Below, piece after piece: positions 36,571-45,608 of a DNA stretch of 64,000 bases (positions are counted from its first letter, which is position 1; every line of letters starts with the position of its first letter). The notes beneath the pieces were generated by a model. It ran no database searches. It was not told where the DNA came from and saw only the letters and a program-made list of their open reading frames with translations. The DNA is from Thermococcus stetteri (GTDB taxonomy: Archaea; Methanobacteriota_B; Thermococci; Thermococcales; Thermococcaceae). The stretch covers positions 1 to 64,000 of the forward strand of contig NZ_JAGGKB010000006.1 of NCBI RefSeq assembly GCF_017873335.1, read 5' to 3'. The position numbers and the translations under genes are program-made.

Positions 36571-37268
36571 CTCACGCCCTCCACAGCGTACCTGTAGAAC
36601 CGGATTTTAGCGATGTGGTAGGCTATACCAGACCAGAGGAGCAGGACCGCCGCTGAGAGCGCCAGGGTGTCCCTTGAGACATCCACGAAGGGTGCCTTGA
36701 AGAAGTAGAGCGCCGGATAGCTGGGAACAATGTAGAGGACTTTCCAGAGCGAGTTTGTGAGGTAGCCGTGGTAGTGGGCGAAGGGCAGGAGTGAGACTAC
36801 CAGGACGGCCATTATCGGGATGAAGTAGTCGTCCAGATCGCGGTACTTCGCTGATATCCCAATCCCGAGCAGGGTGTAAACCACCGAGCACAGGAAGACC
36901 CCAACGGTAACGTAGGGAAGTCCGCTTAGGGAGCGGGTGCCGAGTGCCATTATGAGCACGGCCCCGATTACCGAGAGAACGCTCATTATGGCTGTCTTGG
37001 CCAGGATGTAGCTCCTCCACTCCATAGGTGTCACTGCCAGGGCGCTTATTGCCCCGTCCTTCTTCTCCGCGAATATCTCGGTTCCAACGAACATAAAGCC
37101 AACGAGCCCAGGCTCGAAGAGGAGGAACAGCGGCACCATCGTCGGGAGATACTTTTCGGGAAACGCCATTAACATCAGGCCATAGACGAGGCCTATCAGC
37201 ACGTATATCGGGTACACAAAGCTCCTGAACCCTACGATGAGGTTCGTCTTCAGCAGGTTCTTCATCAT
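36567..37268 (-). CDS. ABC-2 type exporter permease
   Basis: The 233-residue protein has about six membrane helices and the ABC-2 signature FVGTEIFAEKKDGAISALAVTPMEWRSYIL after TM2 (residues 57-86). It pairs with the next permease and the upstream ATPase, with ATGA overlaps on both sides. The transported compound is unknown; lipid or drug export is common for this class. Confidence 0.85.
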   Translation of the reverse strand: MMKNLLKTNLIVGFRSFVYPIYVLIGLVYGLMLMAFPEKYLPTMVPLFLLFEPGLVGFMFVGTEIFAEKKDGAISALAVTPMEWRSYILAKTAIMSVLSVIGAVLIMALGTRSLSGLPYVTVGVFLCSVVYTLLGIGISAKYRDLDDYFIPIMAVLVVSLLPFAHYHGYLTNSLWKVLYIVPSYPALYFFKAPFVDVSRDTLALSAAVLLLWSGIAYHIAKIRFYRYAVEGVR

Positions 37269-38116
37269 ACGAGTCGCCTCCCGGTTACCTTGAGGAATAT
37301 TTCCTCCAGGGTCGGCTCCTCCATGTTGATTCTCCTTATCTCGTGGTTCTTCAGAATCTCCAGGAACCCCTCGTTCTGGCCTATGCCCTCGAGAGGGAAC
37401 TCCGCCGTCTTGACGCTCCCGTTCTCAACGTACTCGACCTTTACGAGCCTCTTACCCATCTTGACCTTGAGCTCGCCCGGGTTGTCCACCAACCTTACCG
37501 AGCCGTCGACGATGAAGGCGACCCTGTCGCACAGCTCATCGGCCACGTACATGTTGTGCGTGGTTAGGAAGATCGTCTTTCCGCTCTCCCTCATCTCGAG
37601 GAAGAGGTCTTTGAAATTTCTGGCGCTCGCCGGGTCGAGGCCCTCAAGCGGCTCGTCGAGGAAGAGTATGTCCGGGTCTGGGAGAAGGGCCCTCGCTATG
37701 TCGAGCTTCTTCCTCATGCCCTTTGAGAAGCCCGATACGAGCTGATCGGCTTCTTTATCGAGCCCCACCATTTTGAGGACTTCCATCGGGTCGAGGTGCT
37801 TCTTGTAGAAGCTCGCGAAGAACTCAAGGTTTTCGAGGGCCGTTAAGCGGGAGTAGACCGCAGGAAACTCGAAGGAGACGCCGATTCTGTTGTAGTAGTC
37901 CTTGCCCCACTCGCGCAGGTCTTTTCCGAGAACCCTGACCTCGCCGCTGTAGTCCCTGATTATCTTGACGAGGATTTTGACGGTGGTTGTCTTTCCTGCC
38001 CCGTTCGGCCCGAGGAAGCCGTAGATTTCACCCTTTTCCACGGAGAAGCTCAGGTTCTCAACGCCCCTAACGTCGCCGTAATATTTCTTAACGTTCTTAA
38101 CCTTGATAACGGGCAT
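37265..38116 (-). CDS. ABC-2 exporter ATP-binding protein
   Basis: The 283-residue ATPase has Walker A GPNGAGKTT (residues 34-42), signature VSGFSKGMRKKLDIA, Walker B DILFLDEPLEGLD and the switch TTHNMY. The residues from about 215 form the extra domain of DrrA-like exporters. It is first in a three-gene operon with two permeases. Confidence 0.92.
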   Translation of the reverse strand: MPVIKVKNVKKYYGDVRGVENLSFSVEKGEIYGFLGPNGAGKTTTVKILVKIIRDYSGEVRVLGKDLREWGKDYYNRIGVSFEFPAVYSRLTALENLEFFASFYKKHLDPMEVLKMVGLDKEADQLVSGFSKGMRKKLDIARALLPDPDILFLDEPLEGLDPASARNFKDLFLEMRESGKTIFLTTHNMYVADELCDRVAFIVDGSVRLVDNPGELKVKMGKRLVKVEYVENGSVKTAEFPLEGIGQNEGFLEILKNHEIRRINMEEPTLEEIFLKVTGRRLV

Positions 38117-38261
38117 GTTTCCACCAGTCTACCCTAGGATGTCAAAGTAGTTATAGTTAATCCTCCCCAGGGCTGAGATTAAAAATTTAAATGAACCCCC
38201 AGAACCGCGTCCGTAAAACAGCTCCATTTACGGCCGGAAAAGTTAAGAATGGAAAGACATT

Positions 38262-39491
38262 TCAGGAAACCCACTGGACGAGCTTTCTAACGGCCTCTCT
38301 CAGCTTCTTCTCGTCCTCTTCGGTCGGGTAGCCCTTGCTTTCAACCGTTGCAACATGGTCGAACTTGCTCCTGGTGATCATCGTCTCGATCTTTCTCCCA
38401 GCGACGCCGGCCCATCCGAAGGCACCGACGATGAGAACAGGCTTCTCGTAGTTGGCCTTATCGACGATTTCATATAGGGCGTAGCGTATCCTCGGGTGTA
38501 TCTCGGCCTCGTAGGTCGAAGCCCCTATGACAAGGGCTTCTGCGCTCGGAACATCGCCGAGGATGTCGCTGACAGCGGGGGCTTCCTTGTCGGTGAAGCG
38601 GTAGACAACGGGCTTCTTTCCGAGCTTCTTCAGTTCGTCGAGGACTATCTCCATCTTCTTCTCGACGAAGCCGTACATAGAGTCGTAGACGACGAGAACC
38701 TTGTCCTTCTCTGGAACTCCAGCTCCAACGGCCTCGTAGTATCTGAATATCCTGAGGGGATTCTTCTTCCACACGAGCCCGTGGCCTGGGAGTATCATCT
38801 TGGCTTCCTCAACGATTCCTAGCTCCTTGAGCTTCTTGATGTTCTGGACGATGTACTTGTGGTAGTGGCCGATGACTGTGACGATGTACTTGGTCACGTG
38901 CGGGAGGTACTCCTTCACGATCTCCTCATCGCTGTCATCGATTGCATCGGGAATGCCGTAGCCGCCGCCGGCATCGCAGGAGAATATCAGCCTGTCCTCA
39001 ACGACGTAGGTTATCATCGTGTCCGGCCAGTGGAGCCACGGGACGGCTATGAAGCGGAAGGTCTTCCCGCCTATCTTCATCTCTTCGCCGTCTTTGACGA
39101 CCTTGAAGTTCTCGACGACCTTATCACCGTAGAAGCCCTGGAGGAGGTTCCTCGCGAACTGGGTTCCTATCACCTGCGCCCTGTAGCCGTTCTCCTCGAG
39201 AACCTTGGGCAGGGCGCCGCTGTGGTCTGGCTCGGTGTGGTTGACGATTATGTGGGTTATCTCCTTCGGGTCAACGAGCTTCCTGAGCGCGTCCATGAAA
39301 AGGTCGGTGTACTCCTTCTTCGTCGTGTCGAAGAGGACAACAGCCCCGTCGAGCTTCATCAGATAAGCGTTGTAGGTTATCCCTTCAGGTATCTCCCACG
39401 TGGCCTCGAAGTACCTTATCCTGTCATCGTCAACCCTTATGATGTACAGCTCAGGATCAGTGCAGAGCTTCTCAACCCGGACTCCGGGCAT
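38262..39491 (-). CDS. flavodiiron protein (FprA-type oxidase)
   Basis: The 409-residue protein has a beta-lactamase-like diiron domain, with ligands His85, Glu87, Asp89 and His90 (HTEPDH), WLHWPD, SCDAGG and LPGHG, followed by a flavodoxin domain (residues 260-405, VVYDSMYGFVEKKMEI). Family members reduce O2 to water or NO to N2O; in Thermococcales an O2-scavenging role with rubredoxin is known. GAGGTGAATAAAA precedes ATG 39491. A TATA box lies near 39521-39530. Confidence 0.93.
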   Translation of the reverse strand: MPGVRVEKLCTDPELYIIRVDDDRIRYFEATWEIPEGITYNAYLMKLDGAVVLFDTTKKEYTDLFMDALRKLVDPKEITHIIVNHTEPDHSGALPKVLEENGYRAQVIGTQFARNLLQGFYGDKVVENFKVVKDGEEMKIGGKTFRFIAVPWLHWPDTMITYVVEDRLIFSCDAGGGYGIPDAIDDSDEEIVKEYLPHVTKYIVTVIGHYHKYIVQNIKKLKELGIVEEAKMILPGHGLVWKKNPLRIFRYYEAVGAGVPEKDKVLVVYDSMYGFVEKKMEIVLDELKKLGKKPVVYRFTDKEAPAVSDILGDVPSAEALVIGASTYEAEIHPRIRYALYEIVDKANYEKPVLIVGAFGWAGVAGRKIETMITRSKFDHVATVESKGYPTEEDEKKLREAVRKLVQWVS

Positions 39492-39653
39492 TTTTATTCA
39501 CCTCGTTTTGGGTTCAAAAACGAAATATAAAAGGCTTTTTATCCATCATTGTGAACTGAGCGCCTCTCCCCCGCTATCTGGCCACGTAGCCGGTCAACTC
39601 TTCTCCTTGTGTAACTATGACCACGGTACACGCGCAACGTTGATCCCAGACGG

Positions 39654-40517
39654 GTGGGGGCAACGAACTCCAACTATCCCTACCTGAGGGAGGTGGACTC
39701 TTATTTTGCCCCATATCTGAATCTAACCGCCGTTAAAATGGCCAACTCAATGATCCATAAGCAGCTGCTGGCCTACGACGCTATTCCGGAGTTTGCACTT
39801 CATTTGGATCCCGAGAACTTCTCCAAGATCATGAACTGGAGTGACATGAGAGAAATAAGACCATGGTTGAACCCAGAGAAACTCAACGAGTTTGCATCAG
39901 CTGTGGCGGAGTTTGCCAACGAAACGGACTTCTGGGGGTTCTACAACAGTCACAGGGAGTTCTACAGAAAAACCCTGGAGACGTTTGTGAAGGAGAACGG
40001 ATACATATCCAACCTGGTTAAAATTGAGGAAGAATTCTTCGGAGAGAACGCCTCCGCCTGGTACATCGAGCCCCAGCTGGTTTTCTGCTGCCACGGTTTT
40101 GGATACCACATGAACACCACAAACGGTATGGCGGTTTACGCTTTTCTTGGGCTCAGTTACGTGTCAGGTGGAATACCCCACGTTCAGGCTACTGCCAGCT
40201 CCTCGAGCTTCCTCGCCCACGAGTTCGCCCACAGCTTTGTCAATCCCGCCGTTGACAGGCACTACGATCTCTTTAGGCCCTATGAGTCTCTTTTTGATCC
40301 AGTATCTCAGGAACTCAGAAAGATGGCGTACACGAACTTCAGGATAATGCTCTACGAGACGCTTGTGAGGGCCTTTGAGGCGTATTACTTAAACGTGACG
40401 GTGGGCCCCAGTGCGGCGGAGGAGAAGCTACGCCAGAACGAAAGAGTCTTCTACTTTATTAGGGACGTTTACATTTTTCTTCTGAAAGCTTCGCCCTTTA
40501 GGGCGGGGATGCAGTAA
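39654..40517 (+). pseudogene. truncated DUF4932-like metalloprotease gene
   Basis: The protein has the zinc-protease motif HEFAH (near residue 189) and a DUF4932-like layout (REVDSYFAPYLN..., PEFALHLDPENF, SHREFYRKTLE, NPAVDRHYDLF). GTG 39654 has no ribosome binding site, and the coding-like frame continues upstream to a TGA at 39618 with no start, so the N-terminus is missing. The last ten residues (KASPFRAGMQ) are read from the left end of the adjacent IS605-like element, so the C-terminus was also cut off. Function is probably lost. Confidence 0.65.
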
Positions 40518-40879
40518 ACCGCCCAACAGCCTTTCAACAGTCAAAACCCCTTTAAACTTTGGAGTGTAGTAGGGTCTCGAAGAGACCACTCAAAACAACC
40601 CGATGAGATGAGGGGTTTCATCATGTCCTCCTGCGGGCTGGCAGGCGTCCTTCGAAATACTGCCCGTTTGGGCAGTCAAGAACTGGAGTTCGGTCTCTAA
40701 GCGATAACCTCAATCCGGCTTTGGCCGGTAGGGGTAACGGGCACAAGACCGTGCCCTCGGGCCGAACCGAAACCGGCAACGGGAGTAGGGAATGAGTGAG
40801 TGCCCGTAAACCGAACCGCCCGCTGGCGAGGGGGTTAACTCGTTGGAACCCTCGCCGTTCACGGCGGGAAGGAGGTCAG
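40485..40879 (+). mobile_element. solo IS200/IS605-derived element without tnpA or tnpB
   Basis: The left end has hairpin CGCCC-TTTA-GGGCG (40492-40505). The right end (CGTTGGAACCCTCG, then hairpin CGCCG-TTCA-CGGCG at 40853-40866, then GGAGGTCAG at 40871-40879) matches the right end of the tnpB element at 741-779. Inside are more hairpins (GGTCTC/GAGACC at 40573-40587, CTGCCC/GGGCAG at 40660-40676) and no transposase frame. It is about 395 bases long and inserted in the 3' end of the DUF4932-like gene. Such elements could be moved in trans by TnpA. Confidence 0.75.
40715..40879 (+). ncRNA. omegaRNA-like fold retained in the solo element
   Basis: The block aligns with 620-779 of the tnpB element: hairpin CCGGC-TTT-GGCCGG followed by GTAGGGGTAA, stem GGGCAC/GTGCCC, long stem GGCGAGGG/CCCTCGCC and the terminal hairpin. 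Primary sequence differs but stems are preserved by paired changes. The bases right after 40879 would act as a guide. Expression is not shown. Confidence 0.5.
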
Positions 40880-41038
40880 TCCTGGCAGTCTGTGGGAGTC
40901 TCTAAACGTCCCACCCACTATCTTTCTCCTCTCTTGTGTCACTGTGTTCCCCCAACTAACCAATTGTGTCCCAATTGGATACCTTTGGTTGTAGAAAAAT
41001 ATTTATTCTCCGGTCGCACAAATATTGTGGTGTCAATT

Positions 41039-43096
41039 ATGAAGTGGGATGCGTCGGTTCTCAAGGTCGCCCCGGAGGAGTTCCTAGTTGAAGGGCTCTC
41101 TGAGCTTCTACGAAGGGCAGGCTTCAGGGAGGTTGGAAGGGAGTACAAAAGAATTGGGAATGCCAGAATTGCTATGGTTATGGGTGAAAGGGAGAACATC
41201 TTCACTCAAAAGGAAACAATGGTCATAGCCGTTGCGAGAGGAGCTATTAAAGGGGGAGACCTCCAAAAGCTCCTCTCTGATTATGGGGACGGCGTTGTCC
41301 TTATCCCCTTTGATGGCCTCGATGGGACCATCGAGGGGGTGAGAGTTCTAACTCCCGAATGGCTGGCTGAGGTCTTCACCAGGTATGAAATAAAGCCTCC
41401 ACGAACAATCCTTGAGAAGTTCCTTCCAATAGAAGAGGAGGTAGATTTCCTGAGAGAGTTCGTCCTCGATGGTCCCCTTCTCACCCAGATCTCCCCTGCA
41501 AAGCTTATTGAGAGGGCTAAAAAACGGCTCTCCTACCGGTATGGGGTTGACCCTGAGTCCATCCAGCCAAAAAAGCTTGCCCTAAGCCTTAGGGAAGTGT
41601 TTGTTTTCACATGGGTTTCAGGGGAGAGCACTAAACGGGCTCTTGTTGAGGAGAAAAGGGTAGTTCTCGACACCGATTCAGAAAATCTAAAAGGTCTGGC
41701 AATGAGGGTTCTGCTTGAGGACGTTGCTACTGTTCAGGCATCAGAGCTCGTGTTTGAAAAAATGGATAACCCCGAAGAGGCGCTTGTGAGGGAGGCCACA
41801 AGAGCTGGGATCCTTGACTTAAAGATCGTTGAACAGAGAAAGGCCTACATCCCAACGAAGGCGACGCTTGAGCTCTCTATCGGCGATAATGAGGCAACTG
41901 TGAGATTCAACCTCGAGAACGGTAGCGTTCAGCTCAAAGTGAATCCAATGAGCGAGGATGAGCTCCTTAGGAAATTCTCAGAGGTGGTAAGGAAAGAAAC
42001 AGGTGAGGAACTGTCCCTGACCAATAAGGTCAGCAAGGGGAAAGTTCTCTTGGTTCGTGGAAGGACTGAGAGGTACGTCGTTGAGGGTGAGATAAACCGG
42101 TACAGCGGAAAGATAGTCCTCTTCAGAAAGGCACTTAGTGAGGGCGTTATACTCTCCATAATCCTGGGTCTTTATCCAGACGGTGAGGTAGTGAGTGTGG
42201 AGAAGAGAGGGGACTCGGTTATTGCAGATGTGCTCACGGAGAAAGCCCTAACAGTCCTGAGGATTGACCCCGAAACGGGCAAAAGCAACGAAGTGAAGGC
42301 CCTAATCCACCCCTCCCAGGTACTGAGAACGATCCTGAAGGAAGAAAACCTGCCGTTTAAAGTGGGCGACTTTTCCCTGAAGGTGGAGGGTGTTCTCTGG
42401 CACAGAAACGTCAGGGCCGTGTTTGAGGGGAAGGGGGTAAGTGTGAGAATAGAGTACAACGGTGAGACCGGAGGAGTGCTGGAAAAAGAACTTCGGTTAT
42501 CTAGAGAAGCAGCGGTCCAGATTGTGCTCGCCAAGTATAGAGGGTTTAAGGTCATACTGGAAGAGGAGAGGGATGGAGCCTTTTACTTTACCCTAGAAGG
42601 AGAAAGGCACATCGTTAAACTCAAAGCCCTTCCAGACGGCAAGGTGGAAGAGGTAGACCGCTTCCTAAGGAAAGAGGCCGTCGAAGAAATAGCCCTGAGA
42701 AAACTCTCTGAAATTGATGAGAGCCCCATCGTTGAGAGCCTGTCCCTTCGCGACAACTGGGAGATCGAGTTCAGCGGCTCAAGAAGGTTTGGCAGGATGG
42801 TCCTCCACAGAACCACCGGAGAGGTTTTAGACCTTGAATACCAGTACCTGGAGAGCTTCTTGGCTAAGCTCTTTAAGGACCTTGTGGAAGACGAATACCA
42901 GGACAGGGTCGAGGTGGAGTGGGTTCTACACAACCTCGAAGAAGGGGTCGCGGGGGTAAAGGGCTACGGGACAAAGGGGACATACTTCGCTAAGTTCGAT
43001 ACCCATACTGGGGAGGTCATTTCGAGGGATTTCGTGCCGAAGGGAATAACCTCAAAGATCCGCCTAGCCCAGGTTGAGAGCAGATACCGCCCATAA
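41039..43096 (+). CDS. large unrecognised protein with REase-like N-terminus and PepSY-like repeats
   Basis: I recognise no family for the 685-residue protein. Residues 1-110 look like an alpha/beta domain of the restriction-endonuclease type (NARIAMVMGE, MVIAVARG, LTPEWLAEVF). From about residue 330 there are repeated beta units ending in turn motifs RYSGKIV, DPETGKS, NGETGGV, HRTTGEV and DTHTGEV, as in PepSY-type repeats. There is no signal peptide. ATG 41039 is chosen: a TATA box lies at 40996-41005 and GTGGTG just upstream; the longer frame runs into the IS element. A small membrane-protein gene follows by 11 bases. Confidence 0.75.
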   Translation: MKWDASVLKVAPEEFLVEGLSELLRRAGFREVGREYKRIGNARIAMVMGERENIFTQKETMVIAVARGAIKGGDLQKLLSDYGDGVVLIPFDGLDGTIEGVRVLTPEWLAEVFTRYEIKPPRTILEKFLPIEEEVDFLREFVLDGPLLTQISPAKLIERAKKRLSYRYGVDPESIQPKKLALSLREVFVFTWVSGESTKRALVEEKRVVLDTDSENLKGLAMRVLLEDVATVQASELVFEKMDNPEEALVREATRAGILDLKIVEQRKAYIPTKATLELSIGDNEATVRFNLENGSVQLKVNPMSEDELLRKFSEVVRKETGEELSLTNKVSKGKVLLVRGRTERYVVEGEINRYSGKIVLFRKALSEGVILSIILGLYPDGEVVSVEKRGDSVIADVLTEKALTVLRIDPETGKSNEVKALIHPSQVLRTILKEENLPFKVGDFSLKVEGVLWHRNVRAVFEGKGVSVRIEYNGETGGVLEKELRLSREAAVQIVLAKYRGFKVILEEERDGAFYFTLEGERHIVKLKALPDGKVEEVDRFLRKEAVEEIALRKLSEIDESPIVESLSLRDNWEIEFSGSRRFGRMVLHRTTGEVLDLEYQYLESFLAKLFKDLVEDEYQDRVEVEWVLHNLEEGVAGVKGYGTKGTYFAKFDTHTGEVISRDFVPKGITSKIRLAQVESRYRP

Positions 43097-43107
43097 GGTG
43101 GTTGGGA

Positions 43108-43794
43108 ATGAAGACTCTAGAATATGAAGCTTCCGGTGCGGCGGTTGGTGGTTTAGTCGTTTTCATAGCTTTTTCAGTTGTCTTTTTCTCGTTTGCCTTG
43201 CCCGTAATAAAAATGGCGGGAACGACTTTCCAGATGATATTTCTGACGTTCATGGCTATCTTCCTCGCAGTTCCTGTAATCCTGCTTTTGAGAATCAGGA
43301 GTGCCAAAAACAAGGTTTCTTCTTTTATGAGGGACGCGAGCATAGGGGAGACCGTGACCCTCCCACAGCCCGTCCAGTATGAGGTCGGGACGTACACGTG
43401 TACTGGTGAATGGAGGGGCAGTGGAAAGAACAGGCACTACTACACGTCCCACACGTTCAGGAGAATTAAAAGCGGAGAAGGAGCGACGATAACTATCCCT
43501 AAGGGGCCTTTTATTGCTACAGTGAAGCGGGACGACAGCGGGTTAATTGAGTTTCCCGCGGTACGGATATTGAGTGAACCATACAGAAACGTGCTGCTCC
43601 TTTATATGTCCTCGAAGGGAAAAGTCAATGCCTCGGGCACAATTGAAGTCACCACAGAAAATGATTCTGCTCAACTCTCCCTCGACGGGGTTGGTAAATC
43701 CCTGACTGGGACGGTGTATACAACCCTTCAGAAGGCGAGGAAGGCGAAGGTGGAGATATTCCACACTGCCTGGAGAAAAACCGCTTCAAAATAG
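43108..43794 (+). CDS. membrane protein of unknown function
   Basis: The 228-residue protein has two N-terminal membrane helices (about residues 12-35 and 43-63) followed by a soluble beta-rich domain (KVSSFMRDASIGETVTLP, TCTGEWRGSGKNRHYYTSH). No catalytic motif is apparent. GGTGGTTGGGA precedes ATG 43108. It lies 11 bases after the 685-residue protein gene and is probably in the same transcript. Confidence 0.65.
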   Translation: MKTLEYEASGAAVGGLVVFIAFSVVFFSFALPVIKMAGTTFQMIFLTFMAIFLAVPVILLLRIRSAKNKVSSFMRDASIGETVTLPQPVQYEVGTYTCTGEWRGSGKNRHYYTSHTFRRIKSGEGATITIPKGPFIATVKRDDSGLIEFPAVRILSEPYRNVLLLYMSSKGKVNASGTIEVTTENDSAQLSLDGVGKSLTGTVYTTLQKARKAKVEIFHTAWRKTASK

Positions 43795-44057
43795 GTGAGG
43801 GGGCGGCCTTCGACTTCTCACGGGAGCTTCTTCCGGAAGAGAACACGCTCATAGTAGCCTACGACGGTTTTTCCCCGAGGGACTTCAGGAGGCTCATGGG
43901 TGGAGGGGAATACATCATGGGACATGGGCTTTAAGGAATCAGGTTGGTCCTTGACATTCCGCTTCGTCCAGATGTCGCTGAGGAAGGCTCCTTCGAGGTC
44001 GTTCCCGAGGATGAAAACGGGAGAGAAAAAGAGCTTGCAGATGCTTGGGGCTTTTGA
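43791..44057 (+). pseudogene. decayed coding remnant with in-frame TAA
   Basis: A frame with coding character overlaps the end of the previous gene and runs to TGA 44055-44057: AAFDFSRELLPEENTLIVAY, PRDFRRLMGGGEYIMGHGL, stop TAA at 43932-43934, then GIRLVLDIPLRPDVAEEGSF and ELADAWGF. There is no start codon with a ribosome binding site. It looks like the C-terminal remnant of a lost gene. The family is not recognised; it fills the gap before the convergent lipase. Confidence 0.35.
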
Positions 44058-44086
44058 ATGGTGCTTCAATTTCCACTCGTTTTCAG

Positions 44087-44869
44087 TTATTCCTCAGCGG
44101 AATGTTCTACAAACCAATTCACTATAACCCTGTGGAACTCCTCCCCCCACTCAGGATCCTCAAATATCTCGTGGTAAGCTCCCTCGAACTCCTTCAGCGT
44201 CTTGTCCTCGACCTTAAGCTCCTCGAAGAGCTTCCTCGACCCTTCCGGAGGAGTTATGACGTCCCCAGTGCCAACGAGGAGGAGCACGGGCACTTTAATC
44301 CTGTCCGCCTCCCTGTGGGCTAGCTCCATGTTCTCGAAGATGCTCCTTCCGAGCCTTGCGGAAACCCTGTCGTGGACGAGCGGGTCTTCGATGTAGCGCT
44401 TCACTGCATCGGGATTCCTCGAGAGGAGCTCGGGCTTTATGCCGTTGGAGAGAGTAACCCCCGGCGCTATCCTGCCCAGGACTTTGGCGAGGGCAACCAT
44501 GAAGCCCGGCGTTTTAGGACTTTTGGCCAGGGCGGGAGAGGAAGCAACGACACCCCTTATTTTATCGGGCCTCGTCTCGGCGTAGCGGATTACGGTTAGA
44601 CCGCCGAGGCTGTGGCCGAAGAGGAACGGTTTTTCACCCAATTCTTCAATTATGGAATCAATTATTTCCATAGCCTCCTCCACGCTGGTGTGACCCCTCT
44701 TCCCCGGGCTCTTCCCGTGTCCCGGCCAGTCGAAAGTATAAACCCCGAACCCTGCCTCGTTGAGCATTGAGATCAGCTTTCCATAGCGGCCGCTGTGCTC
44801 CCCAAGGCCGTGGACGAGAACCACCCATCCCCTCTTAGGAGTTCCGAACTTAGCCTTGTAGACTTCCAC
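44087..44869 (-). CDS. alpha/beta hydrolase (monoacylglycerol lipase/lysophospholipase type)
   Basis: The 260-residue enzyme has oxyanion motif VHGLGEHSGRY (residues 19-29), nucleophile GHSLGG (Ser near 93), Asp in VGTGDVITPP and His in GAYHEIFEDPE. This matches the monoacylglycerol lipase group. The GTG start at 44869 follows GGAGGTGTGAG. It lies immediately downstream of the broken VapC on the same strand. Confidence 0.87.
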   Translation of the reverse strand: MEVYKAKFGTPKRGWVVLVHGLGEHSGRYGKLISMLNEAGFGVYTFDWPGHGKSPGKRGHTSVEEAMEIIDSIIEELGEKPFLFGHSLGGLTVIRYAETRPDKIRGVVASSPALAKSPKTPGFMVALAKVLGRIAPGVTLSNGIKPELLSRNPDAVKRYIEDPLVHDRVSARLGRSIFENMELAHREADRIKVPVLLLVGTGDVITPPEGSRKLFEELKVEDKTLKEFEGAYHEIFEDPEWGEEFHRVIVNWFVEHSAEE

Positions 44870-44872
44870 ACC

Positions 44873-45272
44873 TCACACCTCCAGCCAAATCCTCTTGAGC
44901 GGAAGTTTATCAAAATCATCATCCTCACTCACGATCGCCTGGAGGCCGTTGTTCTGAATCGTGGCGGCGTGGAGGGCATCAAAGGGACGGAGGCCGTACT
45001 TGAGGATAAGTTCTCTGGCAGTTAGGTAGGTTAATAGAGAGCACCCTAACAGAGAGTAGTACAATGTCCTCTATGAAAGCGATGGTCTCTGGATAGCTCA
45101 CTCCGTATTTCTTTTTGGAAAAGTGAATGAGTTCGTCCAAAACGAGGACGTTCGTGTAAACTTCGTTGTCCTTAACCAGTCTTGTGTAAAATGCATCAAG
45201 CCTCTCGGCAACCTCTTCATTTATGTTGGCATTTAGATAGACAAAAAGGTTGGTGTCAATAAACAGCTTCAT
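44873..45272 (-). pseudogene. VapC-type PIN toxin gene with frameshift
   Basis: The N-terminal part (FIDTNLFVYLNANIN, VLDELIHFSKKK) is in the frame from ATG 45272. The C-terminal part (TARELILKYGLRPFDALHAA, VSEDDDFDKLP) is in another frame ending at 44873. The frames switch around 45018-45045. All four acidic PIN residues are present but split between frames, so the RNase is not made as one chain unless recoded. It overlaps the antitoxin gene by 17 bases. Confidence 0.7.
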
Positions 45273-45542
45273 CCTCAAGCCCCCAAGCCTCATCGAACTC
45301 GTCTTCGAGGCTTACTCCTTTGAGCTCTCCCAGTTTGGCTGGTTTTGTCTCTTTTCTCTTTTTGTGATACTCCTTGAGCTTTTTCAGGAGTTCTTCCGTA
45401 TCCGGTGCTCTCTTGATAACCAGTTCATTCGCCCTTGGCTCCACTATAACCTCTCCCCCTCCTTTATCCCGTAGGCCTCCCTGAAGACCTTGGGTATTAC
45501 TATCTGGCCCTTCGGGCCGACCTTCAGGCGTATGCTGACCAT
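45256..45542 (-). pseudogene. AbrB-type VapB antitoxin gene with frameshift
   Basis: ATG 45542, after GGTGAT, opens a SpoVT/AbrB domain (VSIRLKVGPKGQIVIPK, FREAYGIKEG) and then meets a stop after GERL. The continuation EVIVEPRANELVIKRAPD and the toxin-binding tail to 45256 are in another frame. One extra G in the G-run at 45455-45459 (minus strand) would restore a single frame. The partner toxin is also frameshifted. Confidence 0.7.
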
Positions 45543-45608
45543 TGGTATCACCATGTATAACTTATGGTTCAACCAATAAAAGGGTTGCGCGAAGAAGAAG
45601 GGAAGGAC

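Noticed and set aside
40796-41038. 80-residue N-terminal extension of the 685-residue protein
   Set aside because: It is translated from the IS-derived right end and AT-rich promoter DNA, is Arg/Pro-rich and lacks a ribosome binding site.
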